A stretch of DNA of 64,000 nucleotides from Halobacillus naozhouensis (GCF_029714185.1 NZ_CP121671.1:310001-374000), one strand, 5' to 3'; counted from the first letter of the stretch, positions 40,561 to 50,223 are shown. Program-made: numbers and translations. Notes: generated from the sequence alone by a model not told the origin.

Positions 40561-41544
40561 TTATAAAATTAAAACAGTGATAATTAAGATAAGACCGATA
40601 AGACCAGTGAACAGTAAAGAGTTCTTACGTGACGTGCTCGCTTCTTGAATCTCTGCCCAGTTAGCCGGTTTAATGCCACTGAGCCAAAATACTAATATAG
40701 CTGACAGCAGGATAGCGTTGATATTGATAACGAGGAGTAAAAAAGGCATGATTGCGCCGTTCCAATGAGCAGCACCAAGCATCATACCAAGTACAACAGC
40801 GGGAGGTAATACAGCTAATGAAACCATGACTCCAACCAGCTGGCCCTGGGACCGTTTCACGAAGGATAAAGACCCGGCAGCTCCAGCTGATACAGCTACA
40901 ATAAGGTCGATCAGATGAACATTTGTCTGAGAGATAAATTCATTGCTGGTTAACGGCAATGGGAAAAGGTATCCAAATGACGCGGCGATTGCGATAGGGA
41001 TGAACAGACCGAATAATGCCGTCGTAATCGATTGACGGACAAGTTTTCCTTCACCTAGCACGGACGCAAATGAAATCCCGATAATGGGTCTGATCGACGG
41101 GTCGATAATATTGGCACCTATCACTAAGGCTGGTCTGTTCTGGAATACACCGACAGCAGCTACAAGGGCAGCAAATATGGTAAACCAGGAAAAACTAAAG
41201 TCAATTTTACTTGAGGAATCGACGATGGAGTATAATTCGTGTTTACTGGCTCTTTCAAATTGCTCCTGATCATCGTCAGGAGTGTTTTTCTCGTTGTATT
41301 TACTAGGGATATACGCTTTTATCGAATATAGCATGGCATCAAATTCATTATGTTCATCATAAGCCGCTTTTTCTAAGTAGTTCAAAATCTCTTCGGAATC
41401 TTCCTTCTCCACGAGAATCTGAATGTGGAGCTTTTGATCTTCTTGATGGGAAATCCAGTGAGATACAAATGAAAATTTTTCTAACAGTTCATCCTTGTAG
41501 TTGAACTGTTCAGGTGCATATATTTCGATTAATTGCAGCTCCAT
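40561..41544 (-). CDS. DUF389 (TIGR00341 family) membrane protein
   Basis: 327 aa from the ATG at 41544 (SD GAGGGA). A soluble N-terminal part (about 1-105) with the pattern MELQLIEIYAPEQ and HIQILVEKEDSEEILNYLE is followed by a membrane region of about six helices: FTIFAALVAAVGVFQN, LVIGANIIDPSIRPIIG, IPIAIAASFGYLFP, VSLAVLPPAVVLGMML, and others. The Gly/Pro motif GANIIDPSIRPIIGI is characteristic of the family. Function in transport or envelope homeostasis is not established. Confidence 0.88.
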   Translation of the reverse strand: MELQLIEIYAPEQFNYKDELLEKFSFVSHWISHQEDQKLHIQILVEKEDSEEILNYLEKAAYDEHNEFDAMLYSIKAYIPSKYNEKNTPDDDQEQFERASKHELYSIVDSSSKIDFSFSWFTIFAALVAAVGVFQNRPALVIGANIIDPSIRPIIGISFASVLGEGKLVRQSITTALFGLFIPIAIAASFGYLFPLPLTSNEFISQTNVHLIDLIVAVSAGAAGSLSFVKRSQGQLVGVMVSLAVLPPAVVLGMMLGAAHWNGAIMPFLLLVININAILLSAILVFWLSGIKPANWAEIQEASTSRKNSLLFTGLIGLILIITVLIL

Positions 41545-41658
41545 GTCATAATCCCTCAATGTCTCAGTTGTGACTATCGTAACTATTATTGTAACCGGAG
41601 CTGGGCTTTATCATTCTGTTAGTTAAGGCGTGTTAAAGGTTAAATTGGCAAAAAATAA

Positions 41659-41689
41659 ACTCAGAACCCTTGTAAGGAGTATTCTGAGT
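41659..41689 (-). terminator. Terminator of the BCCT gene
   Basis: ACTCAGAA (41659-41666) and TTCTGAGT (41682-41689); on the minus strand the stem is followed by TTTATTTTTTG. Confidence 0.75.
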
Positions 41690-41788
41690 CCAAATTGATA
41701 ACTTATTCAAACATCACTGTGCTGTGTACCTTACTTTGTATCTTCCTGCATGAATAGCCTGAAAAACACCCTTAGCGAATTTTTAAAT

Positions 41789-43278
41789 TCAGCGTTCTCC
41801 CTGTGTTGACTGCCTATCTTTTCGCAGTGCTTTGTAGAGGGAGTAAATCATGAGCAGCATGATGACTGAGAATGGGAAGGCTGCTGAGATTAACGCGTTT
41901 TGCAAGGCTTGAAGTCCTCCTGTATAGAGTAGAACAGCCGCTATTAAGGACTGGGCAATTCCCCAGACGAACTTAACGGTTTTGGGCGGATCCAGCGCGC
42001 CATTTGTCGTTTGCATTCCTAATACAAAGGTGGCGGAATCTGCGGATGTGATAAAAAAGTTCCGATGAGCATAATCGCCAGGATTGATAAGATGACACTG
42101 AATGGGAATTGATCAAAGACTCCGAATAAGGCTTGTTCATCAGGAAGACTGGCAATGTCTGCCCCTTCGTTTTGCACCTGAATTCCTGTTATGCCAAACG
42201 TCGTCATCCAGAGAAAGCTGACGACAGAAGGAACAATAAGAACTCCAGAGAGAAATTCCCGTATCGTTCGGCCTTTGGATATCCTCGCAATGAAAATCCC
42301 GACAAAGGGAGCCCAGGCTATCCACCAGGCCCAAAAGAAGACCGTCCAGTCTAATACCCATTGTTGTTCTTCTTCATGATTTGGGGAGATGCGCAAACTC
42401 TCAGCCGGAAGCTGTTGAATGTACATTCCAAGTGTATCTGTAAATGAATTCAAAATATAAAGTGTCGGACCAATAAATAACATGGCAAAAAATAAAATAG
42501 CTGCCAGAGCCATGTTGGCATTACTTAAATACTTAATCCCTTTACTGAGACCTGTGTAAGCAGACATCATAAATAATGCAGTGACTACAATGATGATAAC
42601 GAGCTGGACCCAAAATTGGTTTTCGATGCCAAGCAGGTACGTGAAGCCGCCATTGATTTGTGTTGCTCCAAATCCAAGCGTCGTGGCTACCCCCACAATC
42701 GTAGCGAAGACGGCAATAATATCGATTGTCTTCCCCCATGGACCGGCCATCTTATCTCCAAAAAGGGGTTCAAGGGTAGCGCTGATTAAACCAGGTTTTC
42801 CGTGTCTGAATTTAAAATAGGCGAGTACTAAAGCGACGACAGCATAGATCGCCCACGCGTGAATGCCATAATGAAAGAAGGTTATACGCATGGCATCCTC
42901 AAGCGCTACCCGAGTACCTGGCTCGGCCGTTGGAGGGGTCTTCATATAATGGGAGATTGGCGAGGCAACACCGTAAAAAACAAGACCAATTCCCATGCCC
43001 GCACTAAAGAGCATGGCAAACCAGGTGGAATAGCTGAAATCTGGCTTGTCCTCTGGCTTACCAAGCTTGATTTTTCCATACGGACTGAAGATCATATACA
43101 AACAGAACACGACAAACAAGGAAACAATTAATAAATAATACCAGCCAAAGTGGACGGATATGTAGATTTGAATAGTACCTGATATACGTTCAAAGCTCTC
43201 AGGCGCTAAGGAACCCCACACGGAGGCAGCAAGCGTTATAGATAATGTGATCCAAAATACAGAAGTTGTTTTATTCAT
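41789..43278 (-). pseudogene. BCCT-family betaine/choline transporter with a single-base frameshift
   Basis: The main frame (42019-43278) encodes the BCCT core: GMGIGLVFYGVASPISHY (about residues 94-111) and the BCCT Trp box FFWAWWIAWAPFVGIFIARI. It then runs out of frame at an A6 tract (42053-42058 on the plus strand). The second frame resumes with ITSADSATFVLGMQTTNG, exactly the sequence expected next in BCCT proteins, and continues to 41789. One extra T on the minus strand would give an intact 496-aa transporter, the normal length. Either it is a real frameshift in a homopolymer or a sequencing error. The product would import glycine betaine or choline for osmoprotection. Confidence 0.88.
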
Positions 43279-43470
43279 AGTCTACTCCTTCCCGTCACCG
43301 TTCTCCTCTGAAAAAGAGTTATCCTGATGTAGTATTTCTGAACTGATTGTTTCTATACTATAGGGCAGAAAGAAAATCACTTAAGATATTATCCATTCTG
43401 GCAGGATAGAACTTCCTTCATTGATCAAAACTAGTGCTAGGTAATCAAGAGAGAAGGGAGGGATGCTGGT

Positions 43471-44382
43471 ATGAATGAAGCGGTTTTCGATGTGGTCATA
43501 ATAGGCGGAGGACCAGGGGGATTAAGTGCCGCTCTTGTATTAGGGCGCTCTTGTAGAAACGTGGTCATTATAGATAAAGGAACCCCGCGCAATGATGTTA
43601 CACTTGAAGCTCATGGTCTTTTAACAAGGGATGGGATCAAGCCTCAGAAACTTCGCCAGATTGCCCGGCAGCAGTTGAGGGCCTATCGCAATGTAACGTG
43701 TTTTAATGATGAAGTGATACAAGTAGAAAAACATACTAAACAGTTTATTGTTACAACCCGTCTGGGGGATGCTTTTAAAGCAAGAAGGTTGATTGTAGCA
43801 ACAGGAATGATCGATGAGTTACCAGCTATACCTGGTTTTAGGGAGGTGTATGGCAGGTCCGTTTTCCCCTGCCCTTATTGTGATGGATGGGAGCGTAAGG
43901 GTGAACCTCTCGCAGTGTTTGGAAATGAAGAGAAAGTTGTTAATTTTACAAAATTGCTCTATAACTGGAGCAAGGATCTTATTTTATTTACGAATGGAGC
44001 GGCACAGTTTGATGGGAAATTCAAGCAAGAATTGACAGACCATCATATTCGTATAGTAGAAACACCCGTTGTAAAGTTACAATCTAATGAGGGTAAATTA
44101 GAGAAGGTATTGACGGAAACAGGACAGACATTTTTTAGAACGGGCGGTTTTCTTTTAAATACCAGAGAAAAGCAAGCTTTCGACCTTTCTGAACAATTAG
44201 ACATCCATATCAATGAACGGGGCGGCTATGAATCAGACGATCATGGACTGACAAACGTAGAAGGATTGTATGTGATTGGTGATGCCAAGAACTCATTTGT
44301 GGGGTTAGCTGGTGCTGCAGGAGAGGGGTATGAAGCAGGAGTGGTGATCAATCATGAACTGTCGATGGAAGATTGGGAGTAA
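43471..44382 (+). CDS. Thioredoxin reductase-like FAD-NAD(P)H oxidoreductase
   Basis: 303 aa. FAD loop VVIIGGGPGGLSAALVLG (8-25). The redox disulfide CPYC is Cys134-Cys137 (PCPYCDGWE). The NAD(P) loop is LAVFGNEEKV (about 146-155), weaker than the classical GxGxxA. The C-terminal FAD block is YVIGDAKN (about 269-276). This is a TrxR-family flavoprotein, probably YumC/YpdA-like or a specialised one. Partner unknown; no thioredoxin is adjacent. SD GAGAAGGGAGG. Single gene, 200 bp before the nag operon. Confidence 0.85.
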   Translation: MNEAVFDVVIIGGGPGGLSAALVLGRSCRNVVIIDKGTPRNDVTLEAHGLLTRDGIKPQKLRQIARQQLRAYRNVTCFNDEVIQVEKHTKQFIVTTRLGDAFKARRLIVATGMIDELPAIPGFREVYGRSVFPCPYCDGWERKGEPLAVFGNEEKVVNFTKLLYNWSKDLILFTNGAAQFDGKFKQELTDHHIRIVETPVVKLQSNEGKLEKVLTETGQTFFRTGGFLLNTREKQAFDLSEQLDIHINERGGYESDDHGLTNVEGLYVIGDAKNSFVGLAGAAGEGYEAGVVINHELSMEDWE

Positions 44383-44489
44383 GAAGAACTTTAAACCGGG
44401 TAAAGACCTGGATTAAAGGAGGGACAGGACGGCCCCTCCTTTCCTGACTAGATGAATATGCGAAGGCGTCTGGAAGTGTGAATGTTTTC

Positions 44490-44516
44490 GTATATTGGTA
44501 TAGACAACTATATATT
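44490..44516 (+). promoter_or_regulatory. NagR (dre-like) operator and -10 region of the nag operon
   Basis: ATTGGTATAGACAACTA (44494-44510) closely resembles NagR/YvoA dre sites, and TATATT at 44511-44516 is a plausible -10. The GntR-type gene inside the operon would bind it. Confidence 0.65.
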
Positions 44517-44580
44517 TAAATGATAAAGTGGATCTATGAAGCGTTTTCATATTATTTATCCGATAAAGGGGTGGAGATAC

Positions 44581-46509
44581 ATGTTGAACTTTTTACAGCG
44601 AATTGGTAAATCATTAATGTTTCCAATAGCTACTTTGCCAGCGGCGGCATTACTTGTGCGTCTTGGTATGGAGGATATGCTGGATATTCCCTTTGTAACA
44701 GCAGCGGGGAATGGGATCCTTACAAACCTGTCGTTAATATTTGCGATTGGTATTGCTATGGGATTTGCGAAGGATGGAAGCGGGGCGGCTGCTCTTGCTG
44801 GTGCCGTCGGTGTTTTAGTACTCGAAGGCGGGATTGGAGCGATTAACGAAAATATTAATATGGGAGTATTTTCAGGAATTGTTTCCGGGGTAATCGCCGG
44901 GATGCTATATAATCGTTTCTATGACGTTAAATTTCCAGAATTTCTGTCATTCTTTGGTGGAAAAAGGTTCGTTCCGATCATTACTTCACTAGTAATGGTC
45001 GCGCTCTCCTTTGTATTTGGTTATTTATGGGTTTATCCGCAAAATGTGCTTGATGCCACAGCTAACTGGATTTTAAATGCAGGAGAACTGGGTGTAGGTG
45101 TATATGGCGTTCTGAACCGTTTATTAATTCCAGTAGGCTTACACCATGTAATGAATACATTAATTTGGTTTGACTTTGGTACATTTACGACTGAATCAGG
45201 GGAAGTTGTTCGGGGAGAAATTAACCGATTCTTAAATGGCGACCCTGAAGCGGGGCACTTCCTTGCAGGGTTTTTCCCGGTTATGATGTTTGGTCTTCCA
45301 GCTGCTTGTCTGGCCATGTATGCAGCAGCTAAGAAGCATCGTAAAGCAGCTGTAGGAGGCATGTTATTAAGTATTGCTTTGACCTCTTTCCTTACAGGTG
45401 TGACAGAGCCGATTGAATTTACATTTATGTTCCTATCACCCCTTCTTTACGTTGTGCATGCTATATTAACCGCTGTTTCCATGGTTGCTGCTTTTATGCT
45501 GGATGTTCGTCACGGCTTTGGTTTTTCAGCAGGTCTGATTGATTATCTTCTAAATTACAGTATTGCTGAGAATCCGCTCATGCTGATTCTTATCGGAGTC
45601 GTTCTGGGTGCTGTGTATTTTGTTGTCTTCTACTTCTTGATTGTTAAACTCGATTTGAAAACTCCTGGTAGAGAAGATGAGGAGGAAGATCTCGTAGAAG
45701 AAACACAGGAAGTTGGACAGCCTAATAAGCCAGCAAACGATTATGATGCAAAAGCTTATCAGTACCTTGAAGCACTCGGGGGCTCTGAGAATATTAAATC
45801 ATTGGATTATTGTACGACTCGATTGCGCCTGCAAATGTCTGACCGTGAAAAAGTGAATGAAGCGGCATTAAGGCGTTACGGGGCACGCGGTGTAATGAAA
45901 GTTGGAAAGCAGAATCTGCAAGTTATCGTAGGAACAACTGTCGAATTTCTGGCAGATGCCATGAGAAAGCGGATGGACCAGAGGTACGAGGCTCCACCAG
46001 AAACTGATTTCAAGGAAGATGAACAGAGCGATAAATCATACAATAGCCGCGAACTATCGGCTGAGGATTTTGTGCTGCCAAATGAAGGTACGGTCATGCC
46101 GCTTGAAGACGTTCCCGATGAAGTATTTGCACAACAGATGATGGGGCCAGGATTCGCCATCGATCCCGAGAAGGACACTTTTACTTCACCTGTTAACGGA
46201 AAGGTTGTCCAAGTATTCCCTACTAAACATGCAATTGGACTTGAAGCCGACGATGGGATGGAAATCCTCATTCACATTGGACTGGATACCGTTCAGCTTA
46301 AGGGTGAAGGGTTTGAAACTCTCGTTGAAGCTAATCAGACAGTCAAACAGGGGGACCCGCTAATACGTGTGGATCTCGACTTTGTGAAAAGAAAAGCTCC
46401 TTCTGTTGTAACTCCAATTATTTTCACAAATCTGGAAAATGAAACAGTAACTCTTCACCAAACTGGGAGGCATTCTCAAGGTGAGACAGGCATTGTTACT
46501 GTTCAATAA
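44581..46509 (+). CDS. nagP: PTS transporter EIICBA for N-acetylglucosamine
   Basis: 642 aa from the ATG at 44581 (SD GGGGTGGAG). IIC (1-360) membrane domain with LMFPIATLPAAALLVRLG and GVTEPIEFTFMFLSP; IIB with phospho-Cys411 (SLDYCTTRLRL); IIA of the glucose type with His565 (MEILIHIGLDTV) and PVNGKVV. It imports and phosphorylates GlcNAc. The catabolic genes nagA and nagB and the regulator nagR follow in the same direction. A 9-bp hairpin follows the stop and separates it from nagA. Confidence 0.93.
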   Translation: MLNFLQRIGKSLMFPIATLPAAALLVRLGMEDMLDIPFVTAAGNGILTNLSLIFAIGIAMGFAKDGSGAAALAGAVGVLVLEGGIGAINENINMGVFSGIVSGVIAGMLYNRFYDVKFPEFLSFFGGKRFVPIITSLVMVALSFVFGYLWVYPQNVLDATANWILNAGELGVGVYGVLNRLLIPVGLHHVMNTLIWFDFGTFTTESGEVVRGEINRFLNGDPEAGHFLAGFFPVMMFGLPAACLAMYAAAKKHRKAAVGGMLLSIALTSFLTGVTEPIEFTFMFLSPLLYVVHAILTAVSMVAAFMLDVRHGFGFSAGLIDYLLNYSIAENPLMLILIGVVLGAVYFVVFYFLIVKLDLKTPGREDEEEDLVEETQEVGQPNKPANDYDAKAYQYLEALGGSENIKSLDYCTTRLRLQMSDREKVNEAALRRYGARGVMKVGKQNLQVIVGTTVEFLADAMRKRMDQRYEAPPETDFKEDEQSDKSYNSRELSAEDFVLPNEGTVMPLEDVPDEVFAQQMMGPGFAIDPEKDTFTSPVNGKVVQVFPTKHAIGLEADDGMEILIHIGLDTVQLKGEGFETLVEANQTVKQGDPLIRVDLDFVKRKAPSVVTPIIFTNLENETVTLHQTGRHSQGETGIVTVQ

Positions 46510-46514
46510 TAGTA

Positions 46515-46537
46515 GGGAGAAGTTGATCACTTCTCCC
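46515..46537 (+). terminator. Stem-loop between nagP and nagA
   Basis: GGGAGAAGT (46515-46523), TGATC loop, ACTTCTCCC (46529-46537), perfect arms without a T run. Likely a processing or partial termination site rather than a full stop. Confidence 0.6.
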
Positions 46538-46563
46538 TCCACTAGTAAGAAAGGGGTGAAATC

Positions 46564-47748
46564 ATGGCTGAAACCATTGAATTTAGAAATGTAACGATAG
46601 TGACGGAAACTGAAACGATGAGATCTGCATGCCTGCAGGTTCGCAATGGAAAGATATATGCCATATCTGAATATAATATAGGCGGGGCCGATATTGTTAT
46701 CGACGGTCAGGGTGAAAAGTGGACGCTCGTGCCTGGTTTCATCGATGTTCACATACATGGTGCCGATGGCCATGATGTAATGGATGCATCTCACAAGGCT
46801 CTCGCTGGCATGGCTTCCCGTTTGCCTGAAGAAGGTACGACTAGCTTCCTGGCGACAACGATGACTCAGTCGAAAGACCATATTTCCCGTGCTGTTCAAA
46901 CAGTCGGAACTTATATCAAACAACAGAAGGTGAACAGCGAGGCCGAAGTACTCGGAATACACCTAGAAGGGCCGTTTATTTCACAAGAAAAAGCAGGCGC
47001 CCAGCCATTGGGACACATTTGCTTGCCCTCTATTGAGCAATTTGATCAATGGCAGGAAGAAAGTGATCACAACATTCGACTTGTTACACTAGCTCCTGAG
47101 GTGTCAAACGGCATGGAGTTTATAAAGCATGTAAGTGAGACTGGAGTTGTGGCATCAATTGGCCATAGTCAGGCTACTTACGATCAAGTTACAGAAGCTG
47201 TGCGTTCAGGCGCCCGTCATATCACTCATTTATACAATCAAATGAGCGGTCTGCATCACCGCGAACCGGGAGTCGTCGGGGCGGCTTTTTTAAATAAAGA
47301 CCTTATGGTAGAAATGATTGTGGACTATGTCCATTCTCGTCCTGAGATGGTCCAGCTCGCTTACGAGCATACCCAGGCTGACCGTACCATTTTAATCACC
47401 GATGCGATGAGGGCTAAGTGTCTTCCTGAGGGAACCTATGAGCTTGGCGGGCAGAGTGTAAATGTTGAAGGAAATGAAGCTCGTCTAGCCGACGGCACAT
47501 TGGCCGGGAGCATCTTGACGTTACAACAAGCTGTATCTAACATGAGCCAAAACACCAACATAACTATAGAGGAACTCACACGCATCACGTCTACGAACGC
47601 AGCTACCCAGTTAGGAATTGAAGGCCGTAAGGGAAGTATTGCAGCAGGAAAAGATGCCGATTTAGTACTTTTAAATGAAGAATACGGTGTCGTAATGACA
47701 GTATGCCGTGGAGTGATCGCTCACGACCGCAGGGAGGATACACCATGA
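46564..47748 (+). CDS. nagA: N-acetylglucosamine-6-phosphate deacetylase
   Basis: 394 aa. Amidohydrolase fold: metal-site start HIHGADGHD (about 60-68), HLEGPFI (about 136-142), SIGHSQATYD (about 199-208), HLYNQMSGLHHREPG (about 221-235), and the catalytic Asp in ILITDAMRA. It removes the acetyl group from GlcNAc-6-P in the cytoplasm. SD AAGGGGTG. Its stop overlaps the nagB start (ATGA). Confidence 0.96.
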   Translation: MAETIEFRNVTIVTETETMRSACLQVRNGKIYAISEYNIGGADIVIDGQGEKWTLVPGFIDVHIHGADGHDVMDASHKALAGMASRLPEEGTTSFLATTMTQSKDHISRAVQTVGTYIKQQKVNSEAEVLGIHLEGPFISQEKAGAQPLGHICLPSIEQFDQWQEESDHNIRLVTLAPEVSNGMEFIKHVSETGVVASIGHSQATYDQVTEAVRSGARHITHLYNQMSGLHHREPGVVGAAFLNKDLMVEMIVDYVHSRPEMVQLAYEHTQADRTILITDAMRAKCLPEGTYELGGQSVNVEGNEARLADGTLAGSILTLQQAVSNMSQNTNITIEELTRITSTNAATQLGIEGRKGSIAAGKDADLVLLNEEYGVVMTVCRGVIAHDRREDTP

Positions 47749-48476
47749 ATATCATCGTCACAAAGGATTATAAAGAGCTAAGCAAGAAAGCTTGTGAGTA
47801 TATTGAAGAACAAGTAAAAGGAAAGCCGAATTCTGTCCTGGGTTTAGCAACGGGGAGCACGCCGCTTGGCACATACCAGGAGTTAGAAGAAGGATATAGA
47901 AGTGGATCTGCCGACTATCAGGACGTTTATTCACTAAACCTGGACGAGTATGTCGGATTGGACAAAATCGACCCTCAAAGCTATCATTTTTTTATGAACA
48001 AACATCTGTTTCACTCGATTAATATCGACCCTGACCACACTTATATTCCGAATGGGAAAGCAAGTGACCTTGCTTACGAATGTGAACGATATGAACAATT
48101 AATCGAGGAAATAGGACCACCGGATCTACAATTGCTAGGTATTGGTCAGAATGGACATATCGGCTTTAATGAACCTGGTACTTCTTTTGATAGTGAAACA
48201 CATATTATTGATCTATCTGCCTCAACAAGAGAGGCCAATGCGAGATTTTTCAACTCAATTGAAGAGGTACCTCACCAGGCAGTTACAATGGGGATCAAGT
48301 CCATTTTAAAAAGTAAAAAGATCGTGCTTCTTGCTTCAGGAGAGGAAAAGGCTGAAGCTATCAAGCGTCTGCTTAGAGGGGAACAGGATGAATCTTTTCC
48401 TGCCTCTGCCTTGAATAAACATGATCATGTGACTTTAATTGTGGATGAACCAGCTTATAAACAAGCAAAGCTTTGA
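47745..48476 (+). CDS. nagB: Glucosamine-6-phosphate deaminase
   Basis: 243 aa. LGLATGSTPLGTYQEL (phosphate loop), SLNLDEYVGL with the catalytic Asp near 72, and GIGQNGHIGFNEPG with the active-site His and Glu. It converts GlcN-6-P to fructose-6-P and ammonia. The start overlaps the nagA stop (ATGA), SD GGGAGG, so it is translationally coupled. Confidence 0.96.
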   Translation: MNIIVTKDYKELSKKACEYIEEQVKGKPNSVLGLATGSTPLGTYQELEEGYRSGSADYQDVYSLNLDEYVGLDKIDPQSYHFFMNKHLFHSINIDPDHTYIPNGKASDLAYECERYEQLIEEIGPPDLQLLGIGQNGHIGFNEPGTSFDSETHIIDLSASTREANARFFNSIEEVPHQAVTMGIKSILKSKKIVLLASGEEKAEAIKRLLRGEQDESFPASALNKHDHVTLIVDEPAYKQAKL

Positions 48477-48492
48477 GAGGAGTCCGAATTCT

Positions 48493-49218
48493 ATGATAGA
48501 TAAGCAGTCACCATTGCCGATTTATTATCAAATTGAGGAAGATATAAAACAGCGAATAGCTGATGATGATTATCGGTCAGGGGACATGATCCCGTCTGAA
48601 CGGGAGCTTTCTGAGACGTATGATGTGAGCCGGATGACAGTGAGACAAGCGGTTACTAATATGGTGAATGAAGGAGTCCTGTTTAGGGAAAAAGGACGAG
48701 GCACCTTTGTTGCCGATCAAAAAATTGAGCAGCCTCTTCAAGGGATGACGAGTTTCACAGAGGATATGAGATCAAGAGGAATGGAAGCAAGCAGCAGGCT
48801 ATTGCAGTTTGAGAGGGTAGCAGCCCCGTTTGATGTATTGCGAAAATTGCAGCTCCATGAAGAGGCTGAAGTTTACAAAATTGAGCGGATTCGCTATGCA
48901 GATCAGAGGCCGATGGCGATTGAAACGACATTTATTCCTGCAGCTATGTTTCCTGGTCTCGATGAACGAGTTGTTCAAGGGTCGCTGTACGATTATATTG
49001 AAAAATCGAAACAAAAGAGGATCGGCAAAGCAAGTCAAATGATTGAAGCAACTATAGCTGATGAACAACAATCGTCCTTGTTAGAGGTACCGGCAGCATC
49101 GGCTATCTTGCATATCGAACGGAATAGCTCGTTAACGGATGGAACTCCCTTTGAAGTAGTGAAGTCATCTTATCGCGCAGATCGCTACAAATTCATTAGT
49201 GATATTTACCGAGCTTAA
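48493..49218 (+). CDS. nagR: GntR/HutC-family regulator NagR (YvoA-like)
   Basis: 241 aa from the ATG at 48493 (SD GAGAGGAG). Winged HTH: PLPIYYQIEEDIKQRIADD, PSERELSETYDVSRMTVRQ and EGVLFREKGRGTFVA. The C-terminal UTRA domain (about 85-240) senses amino sugar phosphates (TSFTEDMRSRGMEASSRLL and VYKIERIRYADQRPMAIET). It most likely represses the nag operon through the dre-like site at 44494. Confidence 0.93.
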   Translation: MIDKQSPLPIYYQIEEDIKQRIADDDYRSGDMIPSERELSETYDVSRMTVRQAVTNMVNEGVLFREKGRGTFVADQKIEQPLQGMTSFTEDMRSRGMEASSRLLQFERVAAPFDVLRKLQLHEEAEVYKIERIRYADQRPMAIETTFIPAAMFPGLDERVVQGSLYDYIEKSKQKRIGKASQMIEATIADEQQSSLLEVPAASAILHIERNSSLTDGTPFEVVKSSYRADRYKFISDIYRA

Positions 49219-49231
49219 GGAGAGGGTATTG

Positions 49232-49954
49232 ATGAACTATTTGGTAAAGGTAGCTGAACAGCTCAAGAATCTTGAACTCTCGACTCACTGTCAACTGACC
49301 ACGATTAGTCAAACGGTGGCTGAGTATCTTAAGCAGGGACAGATTATTCACTTGTTTGGCTGCGGTCATTCCAGCCTGATTGCTCAAGAACCTTATTACA
49401 GGGCAGGAGGCCTTGTGCCTGTTCGTCCCATTTTGATCGAATCTCTTATGTTACATCAGGGCGCACTTCAATCCAGCGTGAACGAAAAAACAGTCGATTA
49501 CGTCCACGATTCGCTGGCCAATGAAGACATTCGCGAAGGGGATATATTGATTGTGATCTCGACTTCTGGCCGTAATCCTGCTCCCATTGATGTTGCCATG
49601 TTCGGGCAGGAGCGGGGTGCTTACGTCATCGGGTTAATGTCAAGGGAATATACACAATCTCAACCTGCGCGACACCCTTCAGGGAAAAGGCTGGAGGAGG
49701 TCGTCAATGTCGTAATTGATACACAGGTGCCTGTCGGTGATGCAGTTTTAGAAAAAGAAGGAATTGCTCAGGCGTTTGCCCCAGCATCTTCGGTCATTGG
49801 TACAGTGCTTATCCAAGATCTTTTTGCAAAGACAATTGTAAGCCTTAAAGAATTGGGAGTAGACCCGCCAATTTTTCAAAGTGGCAACATCGATGGCTCC
49901 GAACAACATAACAAAACCCTGGTAGAAAAATATAAAGACAGAATACAATTTTAA
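49232..49954 (+). CDS. SIS-domain protein (UPF0309 type), last gene of the nag operon
   Basis: 240 aa from the ATG at 49232 (SD AAGGAGAGG). SIS sugar-phosphate fold: HLFGCGHSSLIAQEPYYRAGG, then ILIVISTSGRNPAPIDVAMF, and VLIQDLFAKTIVSL near the C-terminus. UPF0309 proteins have the SIS fold of sugar isomerases, and the operon suggests action on an amino sugar phosphate. The exact substrate is unknown. It is the last gene before the repeat-rich region. Confidence 0.85.
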   Translation: MNYLVKVAEQLKNLELSTHCQLTTISQTVAEYLKQGQIIHLFGCGHSSLIAQEPYYRAGGLVPVRPILIESLMLHQGALQSSVNEKTVDYVHDSLANEDIREGDILIVISTSGRNPAPIDVAMFGQERGAYVIGLMSREYTQSQPARHPSGKRLEEVVNVVIDTQVPVGDAVLEKEGIAQAFAPASSVIGTVLIQDLFAKTIVSLKELGVDPPIFQSGNIDGSEQHNKTLVEKYKDRIQF

Positions 49955-49969
49955 CATCCTTTTTCTGGG

Positions 49970-50210
49970 AGACCTGAGGTGGTATTTATACCCACTTTAG
50001 GTAATTACACCCTTAGCATGTATTCAGAGGAAGTGATCCTTGAGATGTTTCGGGTCAATTTAGAAGGAAGTTCAGCTCTTGAGTAAAACAGAATTTCGAT
50101 CTTTTCAAAAGGACAATCGATTAGCAGAGATTCAGAAACAATGATCAAGAACTCTAAATGACAAAAAATAGATGACCTGAGGTGGGTGTTTTTTCCACCT
50201 CGGGTCATCC
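49970..50210. repeat. Intergenic palindrome family, mosaic region E
   Basis: A right-arm half GACCTGAGGTGG lies at 49971-49982. At 50171-50185 another right arm, GATGACCTGAGGTGG, is followed after GTGTTTTTT by a left arm, CCACCTCGGGTCATC (50195-50209). So the arm order is reversed relative to copies A-D. The roughly 185 bp between holds no supported gene. The hairpin at 50171-50209 would also terminate transcription of the convergent genes. Confidence 0.8.
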
Positions 50211-50223
50211 ATTTTATTCCATA

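Noticed and set aside
42019..43278. BCCT frameshift as programmed ribosomal frameshifting
   Set aside because: No stimulatory stem-loop or SD-like element was evident at the A6 tract; a simple indel explains it better.
50005..50208. 67-aa minus-strand ORF in mosaic region E
   Set aside because: It begins inside the palindrome arm, has no SD and no recognisable family; most likely chance.
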